A DNA stretch of 10,092 nt. Origin: Actinomycetota bacterium. GTDB lineage: Bacteria > Actinomycetota > Thermoleophilia > RBG-16-64-13. The DNA lies in NCBI GenBank assembly GCA_023488925.1, contig JAMDDA010000184.1, positions 1 to 10,092 on the forward strand, in the 5' to 3' direction. Below, in pieces: positions 1-7,986 of this stretch. The position numbers were made by a program, and so were the translations under genes. The first letter of the stretch is position 1, and each line of letters opens with the position of its first letter. The notes under the pieces were generated by a model, which worked only from the letters and a program-made list of their open reading frames with translations, searched no databases and had not been told where the DNA came from.

Positions 1-2267
1 CCTCCGGCGGTCTGGGGGTCCTCCACGGCGGGGACGACGTCGGGACGGTCGTACGTGACGCCGCCGTACTGCGGGGTCACCGAGGCGATCTCCTGCATGA
101 TCTGCTCGGGCGAGCGATAGTCCCAGCCCGCGCCCATACGGTTGGCCACCAGTTGAATGATCTGCCAATCGGGCAGGGTGCCCTCCCGCGGCTCGAGCGC
201 CTTGCGCACCCGTTGGATGCGCCGCTCGGTGTTGGTGAAGGTGCCGTCCTTCTCCACGCTGGTGGTGGCCGGCAAGACCACGTCGGCGTACTGGGCCGTC
301 TCGGTCAGAAAGATGTCCTGGACCACCAGGAATTCCACCTTCTTGAGCGTCTCCTCCACGTGGTGCTGGTCGGGATCGGAGAGCACGGGATTCTCGCCCA
401 TGATGTAGAGTGCACGGATCTCGCCTTGGTCGACGGCCCGCATCATCTCCATGATGGTCTTGCCCTTCTCCCGATCTTCCAAGGTGACGCCCCAGGCCGC
501 CTCCATCTTGGCGATGACCTCCGGATTGTCGACCTTCTGATAGCCCGAGAAGACGTCCGGCAGACCACCCATGTCGCAGGCGCCCTGCACGTTCGATTGG
601 CCGCGCAGCGGGTTCACGCCGGTGCCCGGCCGCCCGATATTGCCGGTGAGCATGGCCAGGTTGGCCACGGCGAGCACGTTGTCGGTGCCGGTGTGGTGCT
701 GGGTGATCCCCATGGCGTAGAGGATGGTAGCGGCGCCGGCGGTGGCGTAGAGCTCGGCCGCCCGGCGAATGTCCGCGGCCGGCACCCCGGTGATCTCGGC
801 CGCCTGTTCCACGGTCATGGAGTTCAGGGACTCGCGGAACGCCTGGTAGTTCTCGGTGCGCTCCGCGATGAAGGCCGTATCCTCCCAGCCGCTGTCGACG
901 ATGTGGCGCATCATGCCTTTCAGCAACGCCACGTTGGTACCGGGACGCAGCTGCAGGTGCAGGTGGGCCCGCCGGGCCAGATCGATGCGGCGCGGGTCGG
1001 CCACGATCAGGGTCTTCCCCTGCCGCAACGCCTTGATCACCTCCAGGGACAGCACCGGGTGCGCCTCGGTGGTGTTGGAGCCGATGACGAAGATCACATC
1101 GGCCATGTGGATGTCTTTGATGGAGTTGGTCATCGCTCCACTCCCGAAGGCTGTCGCCAGACCGGCGACGGTGGAGCTGTGTCATAAGCGGGCACAGTGG
1201 TCGATGGTGTTCGTGCCCATCACCGCCCGCATGAACTTCTGCAGCAGGTAGTTCTCCTCGTTCGTGCACTTGGCCGACGCCAGCGCCGCGAAGGCCTTGC
1301 CGCCGCTCTCGGCCTTGATGCGCTTGAAGTTGTGCTCGATGCGGTCGAGGGCCACCTCCCAGGTGGTGGGCACGAAGTTGCCTTCTTCGTCGCGTACCAG
1401 TGGCGACGTGAGACGATCGGGAGAGTTCACGAACTCCATTCCGAAGCGCCCCTTCACGCACAGGTTGCCGTTGTTCACGCCGCGGCCCACGTCGGCCGTG
1501 ATCCGCACCAGCCGCCCGCGGCTGGTGTGCACCACGATCTGACAGCCCACTCCACAGTACGGGCACACGGTACGGGTCTTTTCGGTCTGCCAGTGCCGGG
1601 CCGCGTAACGGCTGCGTTTGTGGGTCAAGGCGCCCACCGGGCACGTGCTGATGCACTGGCCGCAGGAAACACACCCCACCTCCTGCAGCGGCAGATTGTA
1701 GGGTGTGTCGATGATGGTGTCGTAACCCCGATTGGTGAAGCCCCAGCAACCGATGCCCATCACCTCGCGGCAGATGCGCACACAGCGGCCGCAAAGGATG
1801 CAGCGGTTGGGGTTGCGGGCCACGTTGGGGTGGTCGTCACGCGTCTCGAAGCTCGGTGGCGTCCAACCCCAAGGACTCATGTTCACTTCGTACTCGTAGG
1901 CATAGTCCTGCAGGCGGCAGTCCCCCGCTGCCTCGCAGACCGGACAGTCCAGAGGATGGTTGGAGAGCAACAGCTCGAGAACGAACTTCCTGAGCTTCCG
2001 GATCTTCTCCGAGTGCGTCTCTATCACCATGCCGTCGCTGATTTTCGTGGCACACGCCGGGACCGGCCCCCGGGCACCCTCCACCTCCACCAGGCACAGC
2101 CGGCAGGCCCCGTAAGGCTCGAGCCGGTCGTCGTGACAGAGGGTAGGGATCTGCACCCCTGCGGCGCGGGCCGCCTGCAGTACCGTCTGCCCCGGAGCGG
2201 CCTGCACCTCCCGGCCGTTGATGGTCAGGGTGAGGGTCCGTTCCTCGGCTTCTTGGGCGATAGCCAT
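1..2267 (-). CDS. fdhA: Selenocysteine-containing formate dehydrogenase catalytic subunit with NuoG-like N-terminus (3' end beyond window)
   Basis: Catalytic subunit of a cytoplasmic molybdenum/tungsten formate dehydrogenase, interconverting formate and CO2. Starts at ATG 2267 with AGGAGG six bases upstream and directly abuts the stop of the NuoF-like gene. Domains: [2Fe-2S] ferredoxin (C44, C55, C58, C72); NuoG-type His-Cys cluster (H104, C108, C111, C117); two [4Fe-4S] motifs (C156/159/162/166 and C199/202/205/209); molybdopterin-enzyme [4Fe-4S] motif CPYCGVGC (C235, C238, C242, with C270). An in-frame TGA is codon 362, in the context DHCARL-U-HSSTVAGLA. I read it as selenocysteine, followed by the catalytic His363. 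Arg555 in GVNPLRGQ lies 193 residues after it, the same spacing as Sec140 to Arg333 in E. coli FdhF. I translated from the TGA to base 3 and found no other stop: 755 codons are visible. Family members of this architecture have roughly 890 residues, so the final part of the dinucleotide-binding domain is off the left edge. Metal and reaction direction cannot be told. Confidence 0.96.
1135..1177 (-). promoter_or_regulatory. Bacterial SECIS element inside fdhA
   Basis: Twelve bases after the TGA the message can form a perfect 6-bp stem closed by a 5-base loop, GUCGCC-GGUCU-GGCGAC (1169..1153). The loop GGUCU is the same as the SelB-binding apical loop of E. coli fdhF, and the distance from the TGA is similar. 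A second, perfect 7-bp helix, GCUCCAC (1177..1171) with GUGGAGC (1141..1135), could enclose it. It would leave one unpaired base on the 5' side and eleven on the 3' side. The upper stem-loop is well supported; the lower helix is inferred from complementarity only. Confidence 0.88.
1182..1184 (-). other. In-frame TGA read as selenocysteine (codon 362 of fdhA)
   Basis: The TGA replaces the Mo/W-coordinating Sec/Cys of formate dehydrogenases. The residues before it (IDHCARL) and after it (HSSTVAGLA) are the conserved flanks of that site. The frame stays open for 393 further codons with clear FdhA similarity. A sequencing error or true nonsense mutation is unlikely, because the frame is intact on both sides and a SECIS-like hairpin follows. 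Decoding would need selA, selB, selC and selD elsewhere in the genome. Confidence 0.95.
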
Positions 2268-4154
2268 CTATTGCCTCCTCACCGCGTCAAACCGACACTT
2301 GTCGTAACAGGCCCCGCACCGGATGCAGATCTCCGGGTCGATGACGTGGGGCTGCTTTTTCTCGCCGCTGATGGCGTTCACCGGACAGGCCCGCGCACAC
2401 GCGCGACAGCCTGTACAGGCCTCTGGGACGATGAAGTAGGTGGTAAGGGCCGCACAGGCTCCGGCCCGGCACTTGTGCTCGAAGATATGCTCCTCGAATT
2501 CCTCGCGGAAATACCGGAGCGACGTGAGCACCGGGTTCGGAGCGGTACCGCCCAAAGCGCACAGCGAAGCGCTCTTGACGTTGTGGGCCAACTCCTCGAG
2601 CAGGGCGATGTCCCCGGGCCGGCCTTGTCCTTCACAGATACGCTCCAGGATCTCGAGCATACGCTTCGTACCCACCCGGCAGGGGACGCACTTGCCACAG
2701 CTCTCCGCCTGGGTGAACTTCAGGAAGAACTTGGCGGTGTCCACGATGCAGTTGTCGGCGTCGAGCACCACCATGCCCCCGGAACCCACGATGGCGCCGG
2801 TCTTGTTGAGCTCCTCGTAGTCCACCCGCGTGTCGAGAAGCGCCTCCGGCAGGCAGCCGCCCGAAGGCCCGCCCATTTGCACGGCCTTGAACGGCTTGTC
2901 ATTCTTGATGCCGCCCCCGATCTTGTAGATCACCTCGCGCAGGGTGAGCCCCATGGGCACCTCGGCCAGTCCGGAACGCTTGACCTTACCCGTCAGCGCG
3001 AACACCTTCGTCCCCTTGGACTTCTCGTAGCCACGGGCTGCGAAGGCCTGTGCTCCGTTCACGATGATCCAGGGGACACAGGCAAGAGTCTCCACGTTGT
3101 TGATGTTCGTGGGCCGAGCCCAGAGCCCGGATTGCGCCGGGAAAGGCGGCCGCAGGCGGGGCATTCCCCGCTTCCCCTCTATGGACTGCATGAGCGCGGT
3201 CTCCTCGCCGCAGACGAAGGCGCCGGCGCCCTCCTTGATCTTCAAGTGGAAACTGAAGCCGGTGCCCATGATGTCGTCGCCGATGAAACCCCGCTCCTCG
3301 GCCTGCGCGAGAGCGATCTTCAGCCGCTTGATGGCCAGCGGGTACTCGGCGCGCACGTAGATGTAGCCTTCCGAGGCGCCGATGGCGTACCCGCCGATGG
3401 CCATGCCTTCGAAGACACAATGCGGGTCGCCTTCCAGCACCGACCGGTCCATGAAGGCCCCGGGGTCACCCTCGTCGCCGTTGCAGATGAAGTACTTCTG
3501 CCCGTCCGGCGAAGGAGCCTCGGCCGCGAACTTCCACTTCAAACCCGTAGGGAAGCCGGCCCCGCCCCGGCCGCGGAGGCCCGAGGCCAGAATCTCCTCG
3601 TGTACCTGGGAGGGCGTCATCTCGGTGAGCACTTTGTACAGGGCGAGATAGCCTCCCTCTTCCAGGTAGTCGTCGATGTCTTCCGGGTCGATCTTGCCGC
3701 AATGGCGCAACACCAACCGGTCCTGGTAACGGTAGAACTCGTTGTGCGAGGTCGGCTCGTCGGCCGAGAGGACGATCCACTTGTGGACGGGCTCTCCGCC
3801 GATGATGTGCTCTTCGATGATCTTCGTGACCATGGCCGGAGTCACCGTGCCGTAGGTGACGGTGCTCTCGCGGCCGCCCTTGCGGGTCGTGACATCCACG
3901 AGCACGTCCATGGCGCACATGCCCCGACAGCCGGTGCCCGTGATGGAGGCGCAACTACCCGCGCAGGTATCTTCCCGCGGCTTGACCACGGCATAGATGC
4001 CGGAGTTCGCCAATCCCTCCCGGAACGCGGCGAAGACCTCCTTGCCCCCGGCGGCGATGCCGCCGGTGCCCAGACAGATACCGATCTCGACCTCCGGAGT
4101 GACGCGCCGGGGCCGGGTCGGAGCGGGCTTCTTGATCGTCTCCGCCACGCCCAT
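2268..4154 (-). CDS. NuoF/HydB-like NADH-binding flavoprotein subunit of formate dehydrogenase
   Basis: 628 residues. FMN- and NAD(H)-binding electron-input subunit, expected to pass electrons between NAD(H) and FdhA. N-terminal thioredoxin-like [2Fe-2S] domain (about 20-110) with C27 and C76/C80. NuoF core with the glycine-rich nucleotide motif GLRGRGGAGFPTGLKW (192-207), the FMN motif CNGDEGDPGAFMDR (224-237) and CGEETA (315-320). N3-type [4Fe-4S] motif ESCGKCVPC (C486, C489, C492) with C532. C-terminal two-cluster ferredoxin domain (C580/583/586/590 and C610/613/616/620). This architecture matches HydB/HylB-type subunits of NAD-linked hydrogenases and formate dehydrogenases rather than NuoF of respiratory complex I. 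Oddity: the usual second cysteine of the first cluster motif (CxxxxC) is Gly32, while extra cysteines C64 and C68 are present. ATG start with AGGAGG nine bases upstream. One base separates it from the NuoE-like gene, and it abuts fdhA, so translation is probably coupled. Confidence 0.95.
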   Translation of the reverse strand: MGVAETIKKPAPTRPRRVTPEVEIGICLGTGGIAAGGKEVFAAFREGLANSGIYAVVKPREDTCAGSCASITGTGCRGMCAMDVLVDVTTRKGGRESTVTYGTVTPAMVTKIIEEHIIGGEPVHKWIVLSADEPTSHNEFYRYQDRLVLRHCGKIDPEDIDDYLEEGGYLALYKVLTEMTPSQVHEEILASGLRGRGGAGFPTGLKWKFAAEAPSPDGQKYFICNGDEGDPGAFMDRSVLEGDPHCVFEGMAIGGYAIGASEGYIYVRAEYPLAIKRLKIALAQAEERGFIGDDIMGTGFSFHLKIKEGAGAFVCGEETALMQSIEGKRGMPRLRPPFPAQSGLWARPTNINNVETLACVPWIIVNGAQAFAARGYEKSKGTKVFALTGKVKRSGLAEVPMGLTLREVIYKIGGGIKNDKPFKAVQMGGPSGGCLPEALLDTRVDYEELNKTGAIVGSGGMVVLDADNCIVDTAKFFLKFTQAESCGKCVPCRVGTKRMLEILERICEGQGRPGDIALLEELAHNVKSASLCALGGTAPNPVLTSLRYFREEFEEHIFEHKCRAGACAALTTYFIVPEACTGCRACARACPVNAISGEKKQPHVIDPEICIRCGACYDKCRFDAVRRQ

Positions 4155-4155
4155 A

Positions 4156-4728
4156 CTACGCCACCTCCTCAGCCACGGTGCCGCGCCCGTCGTCCGCGGC
4201 GGAGGGCTGCGCCTGCCCCCCGTCCATTAGAGCCGCGAATTCCTTGACCGCGTCGACCGCCTTGTCCGGCGTCAGCTTGCCGTAGGTGCGGTCGTTGATC
4301 ATCATGACCGGAGCCATACCGCAGGCACCCAGGCAGGCCACGCTCTCGATGGTGAACATCATGTCCGGGGTGTTTTCCCCGTCGCCGATGCCCAGATGGC
4401 GCTCCACCTCCGCCGAGACGAGCGGCGCCCCCGAGACGTGGCAGGCCGTGCCGTGACACACCCGGATCACGTTCCTGCCTCGGGGCACCAGCCGAAACTG
4501 GGCGTAGAACGTGGCCACGCCGAAGACCTGGCTGAGGGGTTCCCCCAACGCCTCAGCGATACGGACCATGGCTTCCTTCGGCACATAGCCGTAAGCGGCC
4601 TGGGTCCCCTGCAGGAGGGGAATGAGCGCCCCTCTCTGCCCTTCGTATTTCCGGAGCAGCTCCTCGAGAGGAGCGTAGTCGAACCCCCCCGCGTCAACGG
4701 CGCGCACCGCGCCTTGGCCGACGCTCAT
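4156..4728 (-). CDS. NuoE-like thioredoxin-fold [2Fe-2S] subunit of formate dehydrogenase
   Basis: 190 residues. NuoE/HydC family: a helical N-terminal part (about 15-85, with the family stretch QVFGVATFYAQF at 67-78) and a thioredoxin-like [2Fe-2S] domain. The ligands are C91 and C96 (CHGTAC) and C132 and C136 (CLGAC). In related complexes this subunit pairs with NuoF/HydB and holds one [2Fe-2S] cluster near the flavin. The last 20 residues (QPSAADDGRGTVAEEVA) look like a disordered tail beyond the normal fold. ATG start with GGAGG seven bases upstream. It sits 23 bases after acsE and one base before the NuoF-like gene. A complex I origin is unlikely because no membrane Nuo subunits are nearby and fdhA follows. 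Confidence 0.94.
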   Translation of the reverse strand: MSVGQGAVRAVDAGGFDYAPLEELLRKYEGQRGALIPLLQGTQAAYGYVPKEAMVRIAEALGEPLSQVFGVATFYAQFRLVPRGRNVIRVCHGTACHVSGAPLVSAEVERHLGIGDGENTPDMMFTIESVACLGACGMAPVMMINDRTYGKLTPDKAVDAVKEFAALMDGGQAQPSAADDGRGTVAEEVA

Positions 4729-4751
4729 GGGCTAACCTCCGCGTATCGTAG

Positions 4752-5552
4752 CTACTTGAGCTCCGCGTCGCTCACCGAATACAGCGACTGGTTCGTGAGA
4801 GCCTTGATGAGTCTGATCGTTCGCATCATCTCCTTGTCCAGCACGTCGACGATAGCCGAGGTCAGGCCGACCGCGGCCAACATCGCCACGAAAACGTTGT
4901 TGATGGCCGGACGCAGCTCGTCCGGGGCGCCGTTCGAGATGTTCGAAAGACCGCAGGTGGTCTTGACGGGCGGGTCGAACATCTCGGGCAGCATCTTGAG
5001 GACTTCCTGCACGGCCACGGCGTGCAGTTGACCCACGTCCACACCCACCGGCAGGATGATCGGGTCGATGTAGATCTTCTCGTTGGGGATGCCGAGCTCG
5101 TTGGCCGCCATGACCAGCTCGTAGGCGATGGCCACCCGCTCGTTCGCGTCGATGGGGATGGCCGCCCCCATGGTGAGCCCTATGATCTCGCAGTCGTACT
5201 TGGCCGCCAGAGGCAGGATGTTCTGCATCTTGTCGGGTTGCGCCGAGAACGAGTTGATGATCGGCTTGGGCAGACCGAGTTCCTGGCACTTGACCAGGCC
5301 CGCCTCCATGGCCACGTGGTTGGTGGTGTCCAGGCACAGAGGGAGCTTGGTCACCTCGGCTACCGTTTCGACGACGAACTCCATCATCTTGTCGCCGTCT
5401 TTGCGGGCGGGCCCCAGGTTGATATCGATGGCGTCGGCGCCGTTCTCCACCAGCTTCTTCGCCAGATCCTGGATCGGCGCCTTGACCCGCTCCTTCATGG
5501 CGTTGCCGATCCGCGTGGTCATGACGTTGATGTTCTCGGCGATGATTAGCAC
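4752..5552 (-). CDS. acsE: Methyltetrahydrofolate:corrinoid iron-sulfur protein methyltransferase
   Basis: 266 residues, close to the 262 of Moorella thermoacetica AcsE. It transfers the methyl group of 5-methyl-THF to the cobalt of the AcsC/AcsD corrinoid protein, the step joining the methyl branch to acetyl-CoA synthase. A single TIM-barrel pterin-binding domain fills the protein. Recognisable pieces are AENINVM (5-11), the pterin-binding CLDTTN (73-78, D75), YIDPIILP (161-168, D163) and GLSNIS (201-206). N204 there corresponds to the asparagine near the methyl group in the family. The start is GTG at 5552, with AGGAGG four bases upstream. The first 7 bases overlap the end of lipA. Corrinoid-linked MtgA/MtrH-type methyltransferases are related, but the neighbours acsC, metV/metF and fdhA favour AcsE. 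Confidence 0.94.
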   Translation of the reverse strand: MLIIAENINVMTTRIGNAMKERVKAPIQDLAKKLVENGADAIDINLGPARKDGDKMMEFVVETVAEVTKLPLCLDTTNHVAMEAGLVKCQELGLPKPIINSFSAQPDKMQNILPLAAKYDCEIIGLTMGAAIPIDANERVAIAYELVMAANELGIPNEKIYIDPIILPVGVDVGQLHAVAVQEVLKMLPEMFDPPVKTTCGLSNISNGAPDELRPAINNVFVAMLAAVGLTSAIVDVLDKEMMRTIRLIKALTNQSLYSVSDAELK

Positions 5553-6475
5553 GTGTCCTCCTTTGGCTCTCGGCTTCTCCCAGCCCCCCTCCGGCGAAAA
5601 CCTTCTTCCGCCCGGTATGAGCTGCGCACGAAAGGCGCGGCCTCCACCTGGAGCCCGAGCCTTTCTCCATATTCCTTGTACTCGTCGAACCGTGCCGGCG
5701 TGACGTACTCCACCACCGGCAGGTGCTCGCGACTGGGCCGCAAGTACTGGCCCACGGTCACCACCCCGACTCCGACCGCTTGGACCTCACCGAGAACGGC
5801 CCGGACCTCCTGCGCGGTCTCCCCCAGGCCGACCATGAGGCCGGTCTTGACGATGCTCCCGCCCCGCTGCGCCGCGTGAGCGAGTACGGCGAGCGATCGC
5901 CGATAGGCAGCCTGCGGACGGACCTTGGGGTACAGACGGGGCACCGTCTCCACGTTGTGGTTGAAGACCTCGGGCCTCTCGTCCAGCACCACGTCCAGAG
6001 CGTCCCGGTCACCTCCGAAGTCGGGCACGAGCACCTCCACCGTCGCATCCGGCAGGCGCCGCCGCAGCGCGCGGATGGTGGCTGCGAAGTGCGCGGCGCC
6101 CCCATCGGGCAGGTCGTCGCGGGTGACCGACGTGACCACCACATGGCGCAGGCCCATGCGCGCAGCGGCGTCGGCCACCCGGGCTGGTTCCTGCGGATCC
6201 AGGAGCTCCGGGCGGCCGCTCTCCACGCTGCAGAAGCGACAATTCCGCGTGCACGTCCCTCCCAGGATGAGGAAGGTGGCCGTGCCCCGTTCGAAGCACT
6301 CCCCTTTGTTGGGACACCGCGCACTCTCGCACACGGTGTGCAGTCCACGGGTGCGCAGGAGCGTCTCCATATCGCGCATGGCCGCGGCCTTCGGCAAGGG
6401 CTTCTTGAGCCACTCCGGTTTGGGCCCCGGACCCTCCGCAGCACCCCTGCGTTCCGTGTCAATCTCCCTGGTCAT
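5546..6475 (-). CDS. lipA: Lipoyl synthase (radical SAM)
   Basis: 309 residues. LipA inserts two sulfur atoms into octanoyl groups bound to lipoyl domains (GcvH or 2-oxoacid dehydrogenase E2). The auxiliary [4Fe-4S] motif [12 protein letters not shown] supplies C49, C54 and C60. The radical SAM motif CTRNCRFC supplies C75, C79 and C82. The C-terminal RSSY motif (284-287) carries the serine that ligates the auxiliary cluster in LipA. FNHNVET (171-177) is also typical. All expected catalytic residues are present, so it should be active. ATG 6475 is the only reasonable start, but its ribosome-binding site is weak (AGAGG one base before ATG). It lies 43 bases after lpd and overlaps acsE by 7 bases. 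No lipB, lplA or gcvH is visible here. It presumably matures the lipoyl protein that lpd reoxidises. Confidence 0.95.
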   Translation of the reverse strand: MTREIDTERRGAAEGPGPKPEWLKKPLPKAAAMRDMETLLRTRGLHTVCESARCPNKGECFERGTATFLILGGTCTRNCRFCSVESGRPELLDPQEPARVADAAARMGLRHVVVTSVTRDDLPDGGAAHFAATIRALRRRLPDATVEVLVPDFGGDRDALDVVLDERPEVFNHNVETVPRLYPKVRPQAAYRRSLAVLAHAAQRGGSIVKTGLMVGLGETAQEVRAVLGEVQAVGVGVVTVGQYLRPSREHLPVVEYVTPARFDEYKEYGERLGLQVEAAPFVRSSYRAEEGFRRRGAGRSREPKEDTC

Positions 6476-6518
6476 ACCTCTGCTTTCGCGGGCGGCGCCT
6501 CCGTCCTCCGCACGCCGC

Positions 6519-7913
6519 TCAACCGGCCACGTGCACCGACTCGCCGTGGACGTCGTGCGCCGCCTCCATCAAGGCCTCCCCGATTGTCGGGTGGGCGTGA
6601 ATGGTGTCACCGATGTCCTTCACCGTCAGGTTGTTGCGCACCGCCACCGCGATCTCGTGGATGAGGTCGGTGACGTGCGGGCCCATCATGTTGGCGCCCA
6701 GCACCTTGTCGGTCTTGCTGTCGGCGACGATCTGGACGTAACCCTGGGCTTCACCGATGGCGAGGGCCTTGCCGGACGCGCCCAAGCGGAAGGTGCCGGT
6801 GACGGGCTCGTAGCCCTCGTCCCGAGCCTGGTCTTCGTTCAGACCCACGCTGGCGATCTCGGGCATTGTGTAGATGCAGCTCGGCACCACCCGCAGGTCG
6901 CGCCGCACATTCCCGCCCAGGCAGTTTTCCACGGCCACGAGGCCTTCGTACGAGGCGACATGAGCCAGCAGGATGCCGCCGTTCACGTCACCGATGGCGT
7001 ACACGTTCTCCACGTTGGTCTCGAGTCTATCGTTCACCACGATGTAGCCGCGGCCGTCGGTCTCGACGCCCACCGTCTCCAGGCCGATGTCCCGGGTATT
7101 GGGTTGGCGCCCGATAGAGACGAGCATCTTCTCGGCGGTGATCTGCCGGCCGCCCTCGACATTGGCCGTGATGTGGTCCGCGCCGTACTCGGCGATGCCC
7201 TCCACCTTGGTCTTCAGCAGGACCTCGATACCCTTCTTCTTGAAGATCCCCTGGAACTGCTTGGCCAGACGCTTGTCCTCGAGCGGCAGCATCTGGGGCA
7301 TCATCTCCACCATGGTGATCTTCGTGCCGAGCTCGGAGAAGACACTCGCGAACTCGCAGCCGATGACGCCGGCCCCGATGATCAGCAGGCTCTGCGGGAC
7401 AGCGGTGAGCTCGAGCGCGCTGGTCGAGGTGAGCACCGTGGGTTGCTCGAAGTCGAAGAAAGGCAGCCGGGCCGGCTCGGAGCCGGTGGCGATTATGATC
7501 TTGTCGGCCATGAGGGTTTCGGTCCCGGCGGCCGTGGTCACCTCGACCTTACCCGGGCCCGCCAGACGCCCGCGGCCTTCGACCAGCTTGACCTTGTTCT
7601 TCTTGAAGAGGGCGTGGATGCCGTCGCGCAGCGTCTTCGAAATCTCGTTCTTGCGCTCCATCATGCGCGTGAAATCAGGCGCGATCTCGCCCGCCACGCT
7701 GAACCCGAACTCCGCACCCGCACGCGCCTTGTGCAGGGCCTCCACGCTCCCCAGCAGGGCCTTAGTGGGGATGCAGCCCCGGTTGAGGCAGGTGCCGCCC
7801 AGCAGGTCCTTCTCCACCACCGTTACGTCGGCACCGCGCTGGGCCGCTCGGATCCCCGCGACGTATCCCCCCGGACCCCCGCCGATGATGACTATCCTCG
7901 TCGCCTCGCCCAA
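6519..7913 (-). CDS. lpd: Dihydrolipoyl dehydrogenase
   Basis: 464 residues from the TTG start at 7913. Flavoprotein disulfide reductase that reoxidises dihydrolipoamide with NAD+ (L protein of glycine cleavage, or E3 of 2-oxoacid dehydrogenases). FAD-binding GGGPGG at 11-16, redox disulfide GGTCLNRGC (C42, C47), a second Rossmann motif [19 protein letters not shown], and the C-terminal HxHPTxxE catalytic dyad (H441, E446). The open frame runs on to 8183, but those 90 extra residues are arginine/serine-rich, have no family match and overlap metF. TTG 7913 is preceded by AGGAGG at six bases and puts the FAD motif where the family has it. It lies 73 bases after metF and 43 before lipA. Dihydrolipoyl dehydrogenases also occur in clostridial Wood-Ljungdahl clusters, often with gcvH, so glycine cleavage/synthase is the likeliest partner. 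A 2-oxoacid dehydrogenase role cannot be excluded. Confidence 0.95.
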   Translation of the reverse strand: MGEATRIVIIGGGPGGYVAGIRAAQRGADVTVVEKDLLGGTCLNRGCIPTKALLGSVEALHKARAGAEFGFSVAGEIAPDFTRMMERKNEISKTLRDGIHALFKKNKVKLVEGRGRLAGPGKVEVTTAAGTETLMADKIIIATGSEPARLPFFDFEQPTVLTSTSALELTAVPQSLLIIGAGVIGCEFASVFSELGTKITMVEMMPQMLPLEDKRLAKQFQGIFKKKGIEVLLKTKVEGIAEYGADHITANVEGGRQITAEKMLVSIGRQPNTRDIGLETVGVETDGRGYIVVNDRLETNVENVYAIGDVNGGILLAHVASYEGLVAVENCLGGNVRRDLRVVPSCIYTMPEIASVGLNEDQARDEGYEPVTGTFRLGASGKALAIGEAQGYVQIVADSKTDKVLGANMMGPHVTDLIHEIAVAVRNNLTVKDIGDTIHAHPTIGEALMEAAHDVHGESVHVAG

Positions 7914-7928
7914 GTCGCTCCTCCTCCC
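7914..7928 (-). promoter_or_regulatory. Ribosome-binding site that fixes the lpd start at TTG 7913
   Basis: The minus strand reads GGGAGGAGGAGCGAC directly before TTG. It contains a perfect AGGAGG (7925..7920) six bases from the TTG. This supports the non-ATG start and argues against the 90-residue longer reading. Confidence 0.85.
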
Positions 7929-7941
7929 AAGCTTTGCCGAA

Positions 7942-7968
7942 GGGCGCGGCCCGCACCGAGCCGCGCCC
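7942..7968 (-). promoter_or_regulatory. GC-rich hairpin between metF and lpd
   Basis: A perfect 9-bp inverted repeat, GGGCGCGGC and GCCGCGCCC, surrounds a 9-base loop. It starts about 18 bases after the metF stop. No U-tract follows (the next bases are TTCGGC), so it is not a canonical intrinsic terminator. It may stabilise the upstream message, mark a processing point or partly attenuate transcription. The function is inferred. Confidence 0.5.
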
Positions 7969-7986
7969 CGGCCGATCGCGCTCCGC

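Noticed and set aside
1182..1184. fdhA as a pseudogene broken by a nonsense mutation
   Set aside because: The TGA is exactly at the selenocysteine position, with conserved flanks on both sides, an intact downstream frame and a SECIS-like hairpin at the right distance.
153..1187. A 344-residue plus-strand frame covering the region left of the fdhA TGA
   Set aside because: It looks like the main gene there only if the TGA is taken as a stop. The minus strand in this stretch encodes the continuous C-terminal part of FdhA, including GVNPLRGQ.
1197..4247. A 1016-residue open frame on the plus strand opposite fdhA and the NuoF-like gene
   Set aside because: It is antisense to two strongly supported genes. 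Its composition (rich in H, G, R, L, D, V) is typical of a GC-rich shadow frame and shows no domain. The minus-strand genes have full sets of catalytic motifs.
2268..4728. The NuoE- and NuoF-like genes as part of respiratory complex I
   Set aside because: No membrane Nuo subunits are present. The NuoF-like protein has the extra N- and C-terminal Fe-S domains of soluble HydB-type subunits, and both genes are coupled to fdhA.
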